From positions 341,954-405,953 of the forward strand of contig NZ_NAIA01000003.1 in assembly GCF_002192535.1 (NCBI RefSeq): DNA of 64,000 nucleotides. Reading direction: 5' to 3'. Of the stretch, positions 51,439 through 59,110 are shown piece after piece (the first letter of the stretch is position 1; each line of letters begins with the position of its first letter). The notes under the pieces are model-generated. The model was not told the DNA's origin. It saw only the letters and a program-made list of their open reading frames with translations, and did not search any database. A program made the translations under genes and the position numbers. Source of the DNA: Polynucleobacter hirudinilacicola (GTDB taxonomy: Bacteria; Pseudomonadota; Gammaproteobacteria; Burkholderiales; Burkholderiaceae).

Positions 51439-51639
51439 TTATCGTGGGCCAGATATTTTGTGCACCACATACTCCATCATGAAATTACAAATGAGTGCGG
51501 TGACTATGCCGGTCAGAACGGCGAGACCCGTTCCACTGATTTCGTAACCAAACTTAAACCCATAGCCAAACCCAATAATACTGGCAAGCAAGTAGGGGAT
51601 GAAGCGCCAAAAATGAAATTTATTTTTGGTATTACTCAT
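51439..51639 (-). CDS. Small membrane protein, 66 residues, unknown
   Basis: A 66-residue protein with two hydrophobic segments (about 12-30 and 36-55), the glycine-rich GFGYGFKFGYEISGTG turn between them, and a short charged C-terminus. It starts 8 bases after the stop of a second small membrane gene on the same strand. No family is recognised. An overlapping frame on the plus strand is strongly polar and unlikely to be real. Confidence 0.55.
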   Translation of the reverse strand: MSNTKNKFHFWRFIPYLLASIIGFGYGFKFGYEISGTGLAVLTGIVTALICNFMMEYVVHKISGPR

Positions 51640-51647
51640 ACTATCAA

Positions 51648-51827
51648 CTACTCATGAGATGAGTTTAATTTTCTGTAGCACTTGCATAAACTTGGAGTGA
51701 TAGCAGAAAGAAAATACCCGCCTAGGCCAATAACAAAGAGGGTGTATTCCTGATCTCGTATCGCTAGGATGAGACCAAGCAACATGATGAACAGAAAAGC
51801 TAGGCTAATAATTGTTTTGGAGAACAT
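51648..51827 (-). CDS. Small membrane protein, 59 residues, unknown
   Basis: A 59-residue protein with two hydrophobic helices (about 5-22 and 29-43) followed by a Cys-X-Cys, basic tail (SLCKCYRKL). A good AAAGGTAGAC ribosome site precedes the ATG. It lies downstream of hemC on the same strand with a 59-base gap and is followed by the 66-residue gene. No homologous family is recognised; co-transcription with hemC is possible. Confidence 0.55.
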   Translation of the reverse strand: MFSKTIISLAFLFIMLLGLILAIRDQEYTLFVIGLGGYFLSAITPSLCKCYRKLNSSHE

Positions 51828-51886
51828 GTCTACCTTTTAATGTTGGGGTGAGTCAAAGTTGATATATAGGTTTAATTTTAGCGATT

Positions 51887-52858
51887 TTATAGGGGCTTCG
51901 GAATCAAATCCGCCGCACCTTGCGCTAGTAAATCTTGAGCCACAGCTAAGCCTAGTGCTTCTGCATCGGCAAGTGATTGCACTACTCCTTTGCCATTAGC
52001 CAGGCAAATGGCCTTGCCATCGGTACTAGCGACAAAAGAGCGGATTTGCAGTTGGTTTTGATCCCAAGTAGCGTGCGCTGCTAGGGGCACTTCACAAGAG
52101 CCTCCTAATTGACGAGAGACCATGCGCTCAGCAGATACTGCCAAGAGCGTGGGCATATCATTTAAGGGGGCTAACCAGTCTTTGATATGCGGGTGGGCAC
52201 TCAAGGTCTCAATACCCAAGGCTCCTTGCCCAGCAGCCGGGGTATAGGGATCGTACGGCAAGAAGGCTCGAATACGACTCTCGAGTCCTAAACGCTTTAA
52301 ACCAGCCGCCGCCAAAATAATAGCTTGGTACTCACCACGATCTAGCTTACCCATGCGGGTATCTAAATTACCGCGTAGTGGCTCAATCACTAGGTGAGGA
52401 AAACGGGCTCGTAGTACCGACTCACGGCGAAGGCTTGATGTGCCCACAATGGCACCCTTTGGCAAATCTTCCAAACTAGCATAGTCATTGGAGACAAAGG
52501 CATCCCTGGCATCTTCTCTAGCCATCACGCAAGTGAGATCAAAACCGTCTGGCATGACCATCGGGACATCTTTGAGCGAGTGGACTGCCAAATCTGCTCT
52601 GCCGTCTTCTAGGGCCGTTTCGAGCTCTTTGACAAACAGACCCTTACCGCCCACTTTAGATAAGGCCTTATCCAAAATCTGATCCCCCCGGGTAGTCATC
52701 CCCAGAATCTGGACATCACAGCCCGGATAGAGCTTTTGTAGGCAAGCTTGCAAGTGCTGGGCCTGCCACATGGCTAGGCGAGATTCGCGGGAGGCAATCA
52801 CGAGGCGCTTGGGGGCCACAGGGGTAGTGCCAGAGGAGGAATTTAGGGTTTGGGACAT
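51887..52858 (-). CDS. hemC: Porphobilinogen deaminase (hydroxymethylbilane synthase)
   Basis: Joins four porphobilinogens into hydroxymethylbilane on the path to heme and bacteriochlorophyll. The 323-residue protein has [14 protein letters not shown] (about 23-36), [18 protein letters not shown] (about 62-79), the HSLKDVPM loop (about 92-99) and the dipyrromethane cofactor Cys in [12 protein letters not shown] (near 255). hemD, usually adjacent in Burkholderiales, is not downstream here; small membrane genes and puc genes are. Divergent from bchI. Confidence 0.97.
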   Translation of the reverse strand: MSQTLNSSSGTTPVAPKRLVIASRESRLAMWQAQHLQACLQKLYPGCDVQILGMTTRGDQILDKALSKVGGKGLFVKELETALEDGRADLAVHSLKDVPMVMPDGFDLTCVMAREDARDAFVSNDYASLEDLPKGAIVGTSSLRRESVLRARFPHLVIEPLRGNLDTRMGKLDRGEYQAIILAAAGLKRLGLESRIRAFLPYDPYTPAAGQGALGIETLSAHPHIKDWLAPLNDMPTLLAVSAERMVSRQLGGSCEVPLAAHATWDQNQLQIRSFVASTDGKAICLANGKGVVQSLADAEALGLAVAQDLLAQGAADLIPKPL

Positions 52859-52932
52859 AGCATTTAAATAAATACCGCTAATTTTTTTCTTAATCTAGAG
52901 GATATTACTAATAGGTAAGTGCAACATTAACA

Positions 52933-52952
52933 TTTAGTTAGACTAAACTAAA
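52933..52952. promoter_or_regulatory. Inverted repeat between hemC and bchI
   Basis: TTTAGTT and AACTAAA are perfect inverted repeats around 6 bases, in the 129-base hemC-bchI gap, 36 bases before bchI. No TGT-N12-ACA site is present in this gap, so a different regulator could act here. Confidence 0.4.
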
Positions 52953-52987
52953 TTTGATCTTCAATAATAATTTGTCTTGGAATAGCA

Positions 52988-54016
52988 ATGCCCCTGAACT
53001 TTCCTTTTACAGCAATTGTTTCACAAGCAGAAATGAAGCTAGCGATTACGCTGTGCACAATCGATCCCTTGATCGGTGGTGTTCTGATTTTTGGCGATCG
53101 CGGAACTGGAAAGTCCACCACTATTCGTTCCCTGGCGGCGCTATTGCCCTCCATGAAATCAATTGCTGGATGCCAGTACCACTGCAACCCAGAATCAAAA
53201 AATCTTTGTACCGAGTGTGAGGCAAAAATAGCGCAGGGCATCAAGTTAAAGGTAGAGAACATTGCTGTGCCGGTCGTGGACTTACCGCTTGGCGCGACGG
53301 AAGATAGGGTAGTCGGCGCATTGGATATTGAAAAAGCTCTGACACAAGGCATTAAATCTTTTGAACCAGGACTACTTGCAAAAGCTAATCGTGGTTATTT
53401 GTACATCGATGAAGTTAACTTACTCGAAGATCACTTAGTTGATCTATTGATTGACGTAGCTGCTTCCGGTGAAAATATTATTGAGCGTGAGGGCTTAAGT
53501 ATTCGTCATCCTGCGCGCTTTGTATTGATTGGCAGTGGTAATCCTGAAGAGGGTGAGTTGCGCCCACAGATGCTTGATCGCTTTGGTCTATCTACCGAAG
53601 TAAGGACACCTAGTGACTTTAAAGAGCGAGTAGAGATCATTAAAAGACGTGATGAATTTGAAAAAAATCCAGAACTCTTTATTGCTAAGTGGAGTAAAGC
53701 AGAAGAAGAGTTCAAGAAAAAAATTCTGAAGTCTCAAAAACTGTTAGATAAAGTCGAAGTAGACGATAGCTTGCTGGAGGTTGCTACCAAACTCTGTGCC
53801 CATTTAGGAACCGATGGCTTAAGAGGTGAGTTGACCCTATTAAGAGGAGTTAGAGCCTTAGCTGCGTTTGAGGGTAAGAAGAAGGCCAATCTCGATCACC
53901 TGAAAAAAATTGCTCCCCTTGCTCTTGGTCATCGATTACGACGTAATCCACTTGATGATAGTTCTTCAGGAGCGCGTATTGATCGTGCTATGCAAGAGTT
54001 CTTTGCAACAAAGTGA
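52988..54016 (+). CDS. bchI: Magnesium chelatase subunit I
   Basis: AAA+ ATPase subunit of Mg-chelatase, which together with BchD and BchH inserts Mg2+ into protoporphyrin IX, the first committed step of bacteriochlorophyll synthesis. The 342-residue protein has Walker A GDRGTGKST (36-44), Walker B YLYIDEVNLLEDHL (about 137-150) and a sensor/arginine-finger region. bchD starts inside its stop (GTGA). Confidence 0.97.
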   Translation: MPLNFPFTAIVSQAEMKLAITLCTIDPLIGGVLIFGDRGTGKSTTIRSLAALLPSMKSIAGCQYHCNPESKNLCTECEAKIAQGIKLKVENIAVPVVDLPLGATEDRVVGALDIEKALTQGIKSFEPGLLAKANRGYLYIDEVNLLEDHLVDLLIDVAASGENIIEREGLSIRHPARFVLIGSGNPEEGELRPQMLDRFGLSTEVRTPSDFKERVEIIKRRDEFEKNPELFIAKWSKAEEEFKKKILKSQKLLDKVEVDDSLLEVATKLCAHLGTDGLRGELTLLRGVRALAAFEGKKKANLDHLKKIAPLALGHRLRRNPLDDSSSGARIDRAMQEFFATK

Positions 54017-55815
54017 AACCAGATCAGACAGCTTGGTTTGATGCCAATTTAATTGCTATTTTGGTGGCAATTAATCCTAGGGGTCTCAAGGGAGTTACGG
54101 TCAAAAGTCAATTTGGCCCAGTAAGAGATGCATGGCTTGGGTATGCAAAGGATTTGTCTGCAGCGTGCGGCATGCAAATACTCAAAGCTCCCGCCAATAT
54201 TTCAGCAGAGCAACTCATGGGTGCATTGGATATTGAGGCTAGCCTTCAGGCAGGCTCATTAATCATGAGTAAGGGTCTTTTAAAGAGAGTAGAGGGCAAT
54301 CTCCTTTTGCTCCCCATGGTAGAGCGCATGGATTTACAGGCCATTGCGCTGATCTCCCAAGCTCTTGATGAAAAAAATACTGTTGATGGGGATACTCATT
54401 TTGGAGTGATTGCATTTGATGAGTCCGACAGTGCGGATGAGTTTATTAGTCCACGACTTTTAGATAGATTGGCCTTTGAGCTTTACTTAGATCAATTTGC
54501 CATGGCTGATATCAGCCAATCTCTTGAGGTTGACGCGCAGGATATTCATGAGGCAAGAAAGCTTTTACCTTCAGTTAAGTGTGATGATGAGTATGTCGAG
54601 GTAATGACAAAAGCAGGCCTTAGTCTTGGCGTGATCTCCTTAAGGGCCAATCTATTTGCGCTAGAGACGGCAAAAACCTTGGCTGCATTGAGAGGTTTGC
54701 AGGAGGTTGGTCAGAGTGAGGTGATTGATGCTGCACGTTTGGTATACACCCCCTCTAAGCGTATGCAAATTCCTCCCGAGATGGAGCAGAATGATCAAGC
54801 GGATCAAAATACCGATGATCATCAAGATGACCGCGATTCGGAACAGCAACCTGAAGATCCTCAAAATGAGCCAGAAACATCGGATCAGCAGAATCAGGAG
54901 CAGCCATCTAAAGAGGATCTAGAAGACATTATTGTAGAGGCCGTTAAGGCTTCAATTCCGCCTCAGTTTTTACGTCAAGTGAAACAAAGTACGCGGTCTG
55001 GTAAGTCTGCTTCAAACAGCTCAGGAAAGTCGGGAGCCGTTCAGAAAAGCTTCTTCAGTGGAAGGCCGCTCAGTTCTTCTAAGGGCAGGCCCAATGATGG
55101 CAGACGTCTCGATATTCTCAAAAGCATTAGAGCGGCGATACCTTGGCAGCGATTACGAGGCATGGCGCTTAGTGATAGTCAGCAGAAAACAGTCCGCAGC
55201 AAGATCGACTTTAGATCAGAAGACCTTCACATTAAGCAGTATTTAAGAAGGCGAGGGACCGTTACTATTTTCTTGGTTGACGCCTCTGGATCTTCTGCAA
55301 CGCAGCGTTTGGCTGAAGCCAAAGGCGCTTTAGAAGAATTATTAGCTGAGTGCTATATCCGGCGCGATGAGGTTGCCATGGTTTCAATGCGAGGAGCTAA
55401 AGCAGAAATTGTTCTACCGCCTACACGATCACTCGCTAGAGCCAAAAGAAATTTAGCAACTCTTCCAGGTGGAGGGGGCACACCTCTGGCTGCAGGTTTT
55501 CGGGCTGCAAATGAGATGGCCATTTCGCTTGAGCGCAAAGGTTTAACGCCCATTATTGTCATCATGAGTGATGGTAAGGCCAATGTGAATCTCAATGGTG
55601 TTGGAGGAAGGGCGGGCGCTCACAGTGACGCTTTGATGGCGGCCAAAGAATTGCGTCTTAAAAACCATCGACTTTTGTTTGTCGATACCTCGCCTAAGCC
55701 AGAGGTGTTGGCTCAAGAATTATCTAGTGCTATGGCTGCACAATATTTTCCATTGCCATTTACGAGCTCTGGTAAAAAAATATCGCAGGCAGCGATTCAG
55801 CTGGCAAATTATTAA
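54013..55815 (+). CDS. bchD: Magnesium chelatase subunit D
   Basis: Platform subunit of Mg-chelatase. The 600-residue protein has an N-terminal AAA+-like domain without a working Walker A (about 1-230), an acidic Gln/Asp/Glu/Pro-rich linker (about 255-305), and a C-terminal von Willebrand A integrin domain with the MIDAS motif DASGSS beginning at residue 423 and TPLAAG near 493. The start is GTG, coupled to bchI. The 3' end runs up to a convergent small gene and bchO. Confidence 0.96.
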   Translation: MKPDQTAWFDANLIAILVAINPRGLKGVTVKSQFGPVRDAWLGYAKDLSAACGMQILKAPANISAEQLMGALDIEASLQAGSLIMSKGLLKRVEGNLLLLPMVERMDLQAIALISQALDEKNTVDGDTHFGVIAFDESDSADEFISPRLLDRLAFELYLDQFAMADISQSLEVDAQDIHEARKLLPSVKCDDEYVEVMTKAGLSLGVISLRANLFALETAKTLAALRGLQEVGQSEVIDAARLVYTPSKRMQIPPEMEQNDQADQNTDDHQDDRDSEQQPEDPQNEPETSDQQNQEQPSKEDLEDIIVEAVKASIPPQFLRQVKQSTRSGKSASNSSGKSGAVQKSFFSGRPLSSSKGRPNDGRRLDILKSIRAAIPWQRLRGMALSDSQQKTVRSKIDFRSEDLHIKQYLRRRGTVTIFLVDASGSSATQRLAEAKGALEELLAECYIRRDEVAMVSMRGAKAEIVLPPTRSLARAKRNLATLPGGGGTPLAAGFRAANEMAISLERKGLTPIIVIMSDGKANVNLNGVGGRAGAHSDALMAAKELRLKNHRLLFVDTSPKPEVLAQELSSAMAAQYFPLPFTSSGKKISQAAIQLANY

Positions 55816-55934
55816 TGTATTTTCTTTTGCGATAATTTCTTAAGAACTTTTTGACCTCTGAAATAAGCATTGGCAAAAAGTCCTAAGCCAGCAAGAACAC
55901 CTAAACCCAACAAGATATTAACTACTGTGGACAT
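55812..55934 (-). CDS. 40-residue single-pass membrane protein coupled to bchO
   Basis: A short gene that begins inside the 3' end of bchO (17-base overlap) after a strong GGGGGA ribosome site, and ends at the bchD stop. The 40-residue product has one Gly/Leu/Val-rich helix (about residues 5-23, VNILLGLGVLAGLGLFANA) and a basic tail (FRGQKVLKKLSQKKIH). The tail would face the cytoplasm. No family is recognised. Overlap with bchO suggests coupled synthesis and a role at the membrane near Mg-chelatase or the antenna. Confidence 0.65.
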   Translation of the reverse strand: MSTVVNILLGLGVLAGLGLFANAYFRGQKVLKKLSQKKIH

Positions 55935-56802
55935 GGCTTCCCCCTTGTTCGTGTAAAGCTTCTTTAATTAATTCAAGAGCAAGTTTTTCATTCCCTTCAT
56001 GAAACATATGCCCTCCTTTAATTTCAATCATCTTTGCTTGATTGAAAAACTCCTGAATCACTTGACGTAAAGCTGGTGCTGGAATCCAGCCATCATCTTC
56101 GGTCAAGATGAAAGTCAGTTCAGACTTAATTTGACTGCATTGCTCAAGTAGGCCTGGTATATCCGTACCTGCCATGAAGCTCATAGATCCATTGAGATGA
56201 TGAGCATTCTTAAATAAGGTTTTGTATCTCTCTCGCTTCTCAGCATCGAGCTTGGTATTGGTTGAGTCAATGAGGCTATCGATCATTTTGGTGTGAGGTA
56301 GGAGGTCACTCAGTACGGCAGTAAAGAATGAGGAAGTCACTATCGGATTTAAAAATGGCGCGACAAATTTATGATAAAAACTCGGCAAACTAATGAGCGA
56401 TGGATTTAGGCCCACAATGGTTTTTGCTTGCTTGTTTTTGAGCGTGTAACTCAGAGCTAAGGTAGCTCCTGCTGAGTGACCGATGATGTGGTCGAAATAC
56501 TCAATCTTGAGAGCCTCTCTGAGTTCTGAGAGCTTGTCAGCTAGAGCATCTAGGTTGAGATCTTTCTTGCCATGATTTTTGGTGAATCCATGACCCGGCA
56601 GATCGGGCGCAATTACGGTGTAATTTTTTGCCAGCTCGGTAAATAAATTTCCCCAGGTATGAGCGGAGGATCCAGTGCCATGAAGAAGAAGGACATGAAC
56701 AGGTGAGTTGCCTGCAATTTGCACGTGCCAAGATAAATCTCCAGTCTGAATAGTGCGGCTGAAGGATCTATTGGGCCAATTTTCTGGAATTCCAGTAAGC
56801 AT
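55918..56802 (-). CDS. bchO: Magnesium chelatase accessory protein BchO
   Basis: A 294-residue alpha/beta hydrolase-fold protein of the BchO family, linked with Mg-chelatase and needed for normal bacteriochlorophyll levels in some species; its reaction is unsettled. The start ENWPNRSFSRTI and the segments LLLHGTGSSAHTW (about 38-50), DLPGHG (about 70-75), the nucleophile elbow GHSAGAT (about 108-114) and a late His in GGHMFHEGN (about 265-273) fit. It is divergent from crtE across a 143-base gap with two TGT-N12-ACA sites. Confidence 0.92.
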   Translation of the reverse strand: MLTGIPENWPNRSFSRTIQTGDLSWHVQIAGNSPVHVLLLHGTGSSAHTWGNLFTELAKNYTVIAPDLPGHGFTKNHGKKDLNLDALADKLSELREALKIEYFDHIIGHSAGATLALSYTLKNKQAKTIVGLNPSLISLPSFYHKFVAPFLNPIVTSSFFTAVLSDLLPHTKMIDSLIDSTNTKLDAEKRERYKTLFKNAHHLNGSMSFMAGTDIPGLLEQCSQIKSELTFILTEDDGWIPAPALRQVIQEFFNQAKMIEIKGGHMFHEGNEKLALELIKEALHEQGGSHVHSS

Positions 56803-56868
56803 CTTCTTTAAAAACCATTCTTTATCAGGGTAAACCCTTGTATTTTGGTTTGACAGTGACAGAAATAG

Positions 56869-56886
56869 TGTCTATATTTTTTTACA
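56869..56886. promoter_or_regulatory. TGT-N12-ACA box 1 between bchO and crtE
   Basis: A perfect TGT-N12-ACA site, 67 bases before the bchO start and 77 bases before crtE. Together with box 2 it likely forms a shared operator for both directions. Confidence 0.7.
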
Positions 56887-56894
56887 TAGTAAAT

Positions 56895-56912
56895 TGTATT
56901 TTAAATTAGACA
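56895..56912. promoter_or_regulatory. TGT-N12-ACA box 2 between bchO and crtE
   Basis: A second perfect site, extended to TTGT-N12-ACAA, 8 bases after box 1. The spacing is the same as in the pair before pucBA. Confidence 0.7.
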
Positions 56913-56945
56913 AAGAAACCTATTTCTTTTAAAGGGGTAAAAGCC

Positions 56946-57851
56946 ATGTCACCCATCAAGCATTTAGAGAGAGCTCTTGAGCACGCCTTGAAATCTCATG
57001 AGTCAGACAAGGGTCCAGCGCTACTGAGTAAAGCAATTCGGCACGCAGTATTTCCGGGGGGTGCGCGCATTCGACCTCAGCTCACTTTAGCAGTAGCCCA
57101 AGCTTGTGGCAATGATGATCCACAGTTGTCGATGGCTAGTGCGATTGCGGTGGAGATGATTCATTGCGCCTCTCTGGTACATGATGACTTACCTTGTTTT
57201 GATGATGCAGATATGCGTCGCGGTCAAACTTCAGTCCATAAAGAATACGGCGAAAGACTGGCAGTGCTGTCCGGTGATGCACTCATTGTGATGGCGTATC
57301 AAACGATTGCCGCAGCCTCAAGACGATCTTCTCAGCGCTTAGCACCGATCATTCAAACTATTTCACAAGGTGTCGGTGCTCCATTTGGGATCATCGCTGG
57401 ACAGGCTTGGGAATGTGAGAATCAAGCAGTTCTGAGTGACTATCAGAGAGCAAAAACTGGTGCGTTATTTTCTGCAGCAACGGCAGCGGGTGCTCAAGCA
57501 GCAGGGTCAGACGCTGAGACATGGAAAGGCTTAGGTGAGTGGCTTGGAGAAGCATACCAAGTTGCGGATGACATTCGCGATGTACTCGGTGATGCACAGT
57601 TTCTTGGAAAGCCTTCTGGACAAGATCAAGAACATCATCGCCCAAGCTCAGCTAAAGAGTTGGGCTTAAATGGCGCCGTCGAACATTTTGATCTTCTCGT
57701 TAGCAAGGCAATTGGCTCTATTCCTAATTGTCCAGGTGATGGCTATCTCAAGAAACTGGTTACTTTTGAAGCTGAAAGACTATTGCCTTCCTCTTGGTTT
57801 GAGCGCGGAGAAAGACAAGTCGCGATTGCCGTTCAAAGACAAGCAGCTTAA
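56946..57851 (+). CDS. crtE: Geranylgeranyl diphosphate synthase
   Basis: Makes the C20 precursor of carotenoids and of the bacteriochlorophyll tail. The 301-residue trans-prenyltransferase has the first Asp-rich motif HDDLPCFDDADMRRG (about 79-93) and the second, ADDIRDVLGD, near residue 211. Five residues separate the conserved Asp pairs, as expected for this class. An AAAGGGG ribosome site precedes the ATG. crtF begins 16 bases after the stop. Placement with crtF favours CrtE over the housekeeping IspA. Confidence 0.92.
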   Translation: MSPIKHLERALEHALKSHESDKGPALLSKAIRHAVFPGGARIRPQLTLAVAQACGNDDPQLSMASAIAVEMIHCASLVHDDLPCFDDADMRRGQTSVHKEYGERLAVLSGDALIVMAYQTIAAASRRSSQRLAPIIQTISQGVGAPFGIIAGQAWECENQAVLSDYQRAKTGALFSAATAAGAQAAGSDAETWKGLGEWLGEAYQVADDIRDVLGDAQFLGKPSGQDQEHHRPSSAKELGLNGAVEHFDLLVSKAIGSIPNCPGDGYLKKLVTFEAERLLPSSWFERGERQVAIAVQRQAA

Positions 57852-57867
57852 AAAACACTTTGTAAGA

Positions 57868-59031
57868 ATGGCCCAAACTCAATCTCTGTCGATTCCAGAT
57901 AGTCAACACGACTACAGTCTTTGGGAGAGGCTTTGTATTCTTCGAGATCGGTTGATTGCAGACACTCGATTTCAAAATCGTGTTGCAAAAATTCCTTTCT
58001 TAAAAAATATTGCCAAGAAAAGAGCGAATCAATTATTTGATGTCATGGCTGGATTTGTGTACACACAAATACTTCTCTCATGCGTACGTTTAAATCTCTT
58101 TAATCTTTTAAAAGATGGCCCATTAGATTTAGTGGATATTAAAAAGAGTTGTAGTCTTGATGCGATCCCTTTAAAAAAATTATTGGATGCCGCTGTCTCG
58201 ATTCAATTGTTAGAGATACGTTCGCAGCAACGATATGGCTTGGGTACATTAGGCGCTCCGATGGTGGGTAACACTGCGCTATCTGCCATGATCGAACACC
58301 ATACTGTTCTCTATGAAGATCTGCGTGATCCACTGCTGCTTCTATCTGGTGACGTTGAAATTAAGAAGATGGAGAAATTTTGGCCTTATGTTTCTCCTGA
58401 TCAACAAGATCAAGAGGCATTGAAAGATAAAGAGCGTGTCAAGAATTATTCTGATTTGATGTCAGCTTCTTTGCCATTAGTGGCAGACCAAGTAGTAGAT
58501 GCATATGATTTTTCTCAGCATCAATGCTTAATGGATGTTGGTGGTGGACAAGGAACGTTTTTAAAGCGGGTTTTCTCAAGCGCTCCAGAACTGCAAAGAA
58601 AACTATTTGACCTTCCAGGTGTTGCTAACCTGGCTAAAGATAATTTTTTAGTCGCTCCCGATCATCAGAGTATTGAGGTGCACTCAGGAGATTTTTTCAA
58701 AGACTCACTGCCAACTGGCGCAGATTTGATTACCTTAATACGCGTGATTTTTGACCACGATGATGAGCGAGTCAAAATTCTATTAAGGTCAATATTCCAG
58801 GCTTTGCCTGCGAGTGGCAAGCTATTGGTAGCAGAGCCGATGGCCGATACACCCGAGCACCCCGCCATGGGGCATGCCTATTTCGGCTTCTATTTACTAG
58901 CTATGGGTAGGGGCAGACCCAGAACTATTCAAGAAATTAGCAATTTAGCGGTACACGCTGGATTTAAGGGAGTAGAAGTATTGCGCTGCAGCATGCCAAT
59001 TAATGCCCAAGTTTTACTAATTAGTAAATAA
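57868..59031 (+). CDS. crtF: Hydroxyneurosporene O-methyltransferase CrtF
   Basis: SAM-dependent methyltransferase that methylates the tertiary hydroxyl of demethylspheroidene or hydroxy-carotenoids in the spheroidene/spirilloxanthin path. I start at ATG 57868 after crtE, giving 387 residues; any earlier start would lie inside crtE in another frame. The SAM-binding motif LMDVGGGQGTFLKR (about 220-233) and the C-terminal methyltransferase_2 segments (LLVAEPMADTPEHPAMGHAY, about 323-342) are clear. Its presence points to methoxylated spheroidene-type carotenoids. Confidence 0.93.
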   Translation: MAQTQSLSIPDSQHDYSLWERLCILRDRLIADTRFQNRVAKIPFLKNIAKKRANQLFDVMAGFVYTQILLSCVRLNLFNLLKDGPLDLVDIKKSCSLDAIPLKKLLDAAVSIQLLEIRSQQRYGLGTLGAPMVGNTALSAMIEHHTVLYEDLRDPLLLLSGDVEIKKMEKFWPYVSPDQQDQEALKDKERVKNYSDLMSASLPLVADQVVDAYDFSQHQCLMDVGGGQGTFLKRVFSSAPELQRKLFDLPGVANLAKDNFLVAPDHQSIEVHSGDFFKDSLPTGADLITLIRVIFDHDDERVKILLRSIFQALPASGKLLVAEPMADTPEHPAMGHAYFGFYLLAMGRGRPRTIQEISNLAVHAGFKGVEVLRCSMPINAQVLLISK

Positions 59032-59066
59032 ATCAGGGTAATTACTAATGACTAGAACTCTATTAG

Positions 59067-59084
59067 TGTATAAATTAGTTTACA
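59067..59084. promoter_or_regulatory. TGT-N12-ACA site before bchC
   Basis: A perfect TGT-N12-ACA match 26 bases before the bchC ATG, in the 79-base crtF-bchC gap. This is the third locus in the cluster with this motif. Confidence 0.65.
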
Positions 59085-59091
59085 TAAAGAG

Positions 59092-59109
59092 AGTAAATTA
59101 AAATATACA
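59092..59109. promoter_or_regulatory. Degenerate second site before bchC
   Basis: AGT-N12-ACA, one mismatch to the consensus, 7 bases after the perfect site and just before the start codon. It may be a weak partner site; the spacing differs by one base from the pucBA and bchO-crtE pairs. Confidence 0.3.
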
Positions 59110-59110
59110 T

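Noticed and set aside
51430..51657. Plus-strand 75-codon frame opposite the 66-residue membrane gene.
   Set aside because: Polar, low-complexity content and no ribosome site; the minus-strand frame has clear membrane helices and a close upstream partner gene.
52972..52990. A PpsR site before bchI starting at the TGT near 52973.
   Set aside because: Twelve bases on, the sequence is ATG, the start codon, and not ACA.
57670..57867. An extended crtF beginning inside crtE.
   Set aside because: The extra 66 codons overlap the well-conserved crtE end in another frame and match no methyltransferase; ATG 57868 gives normal length.
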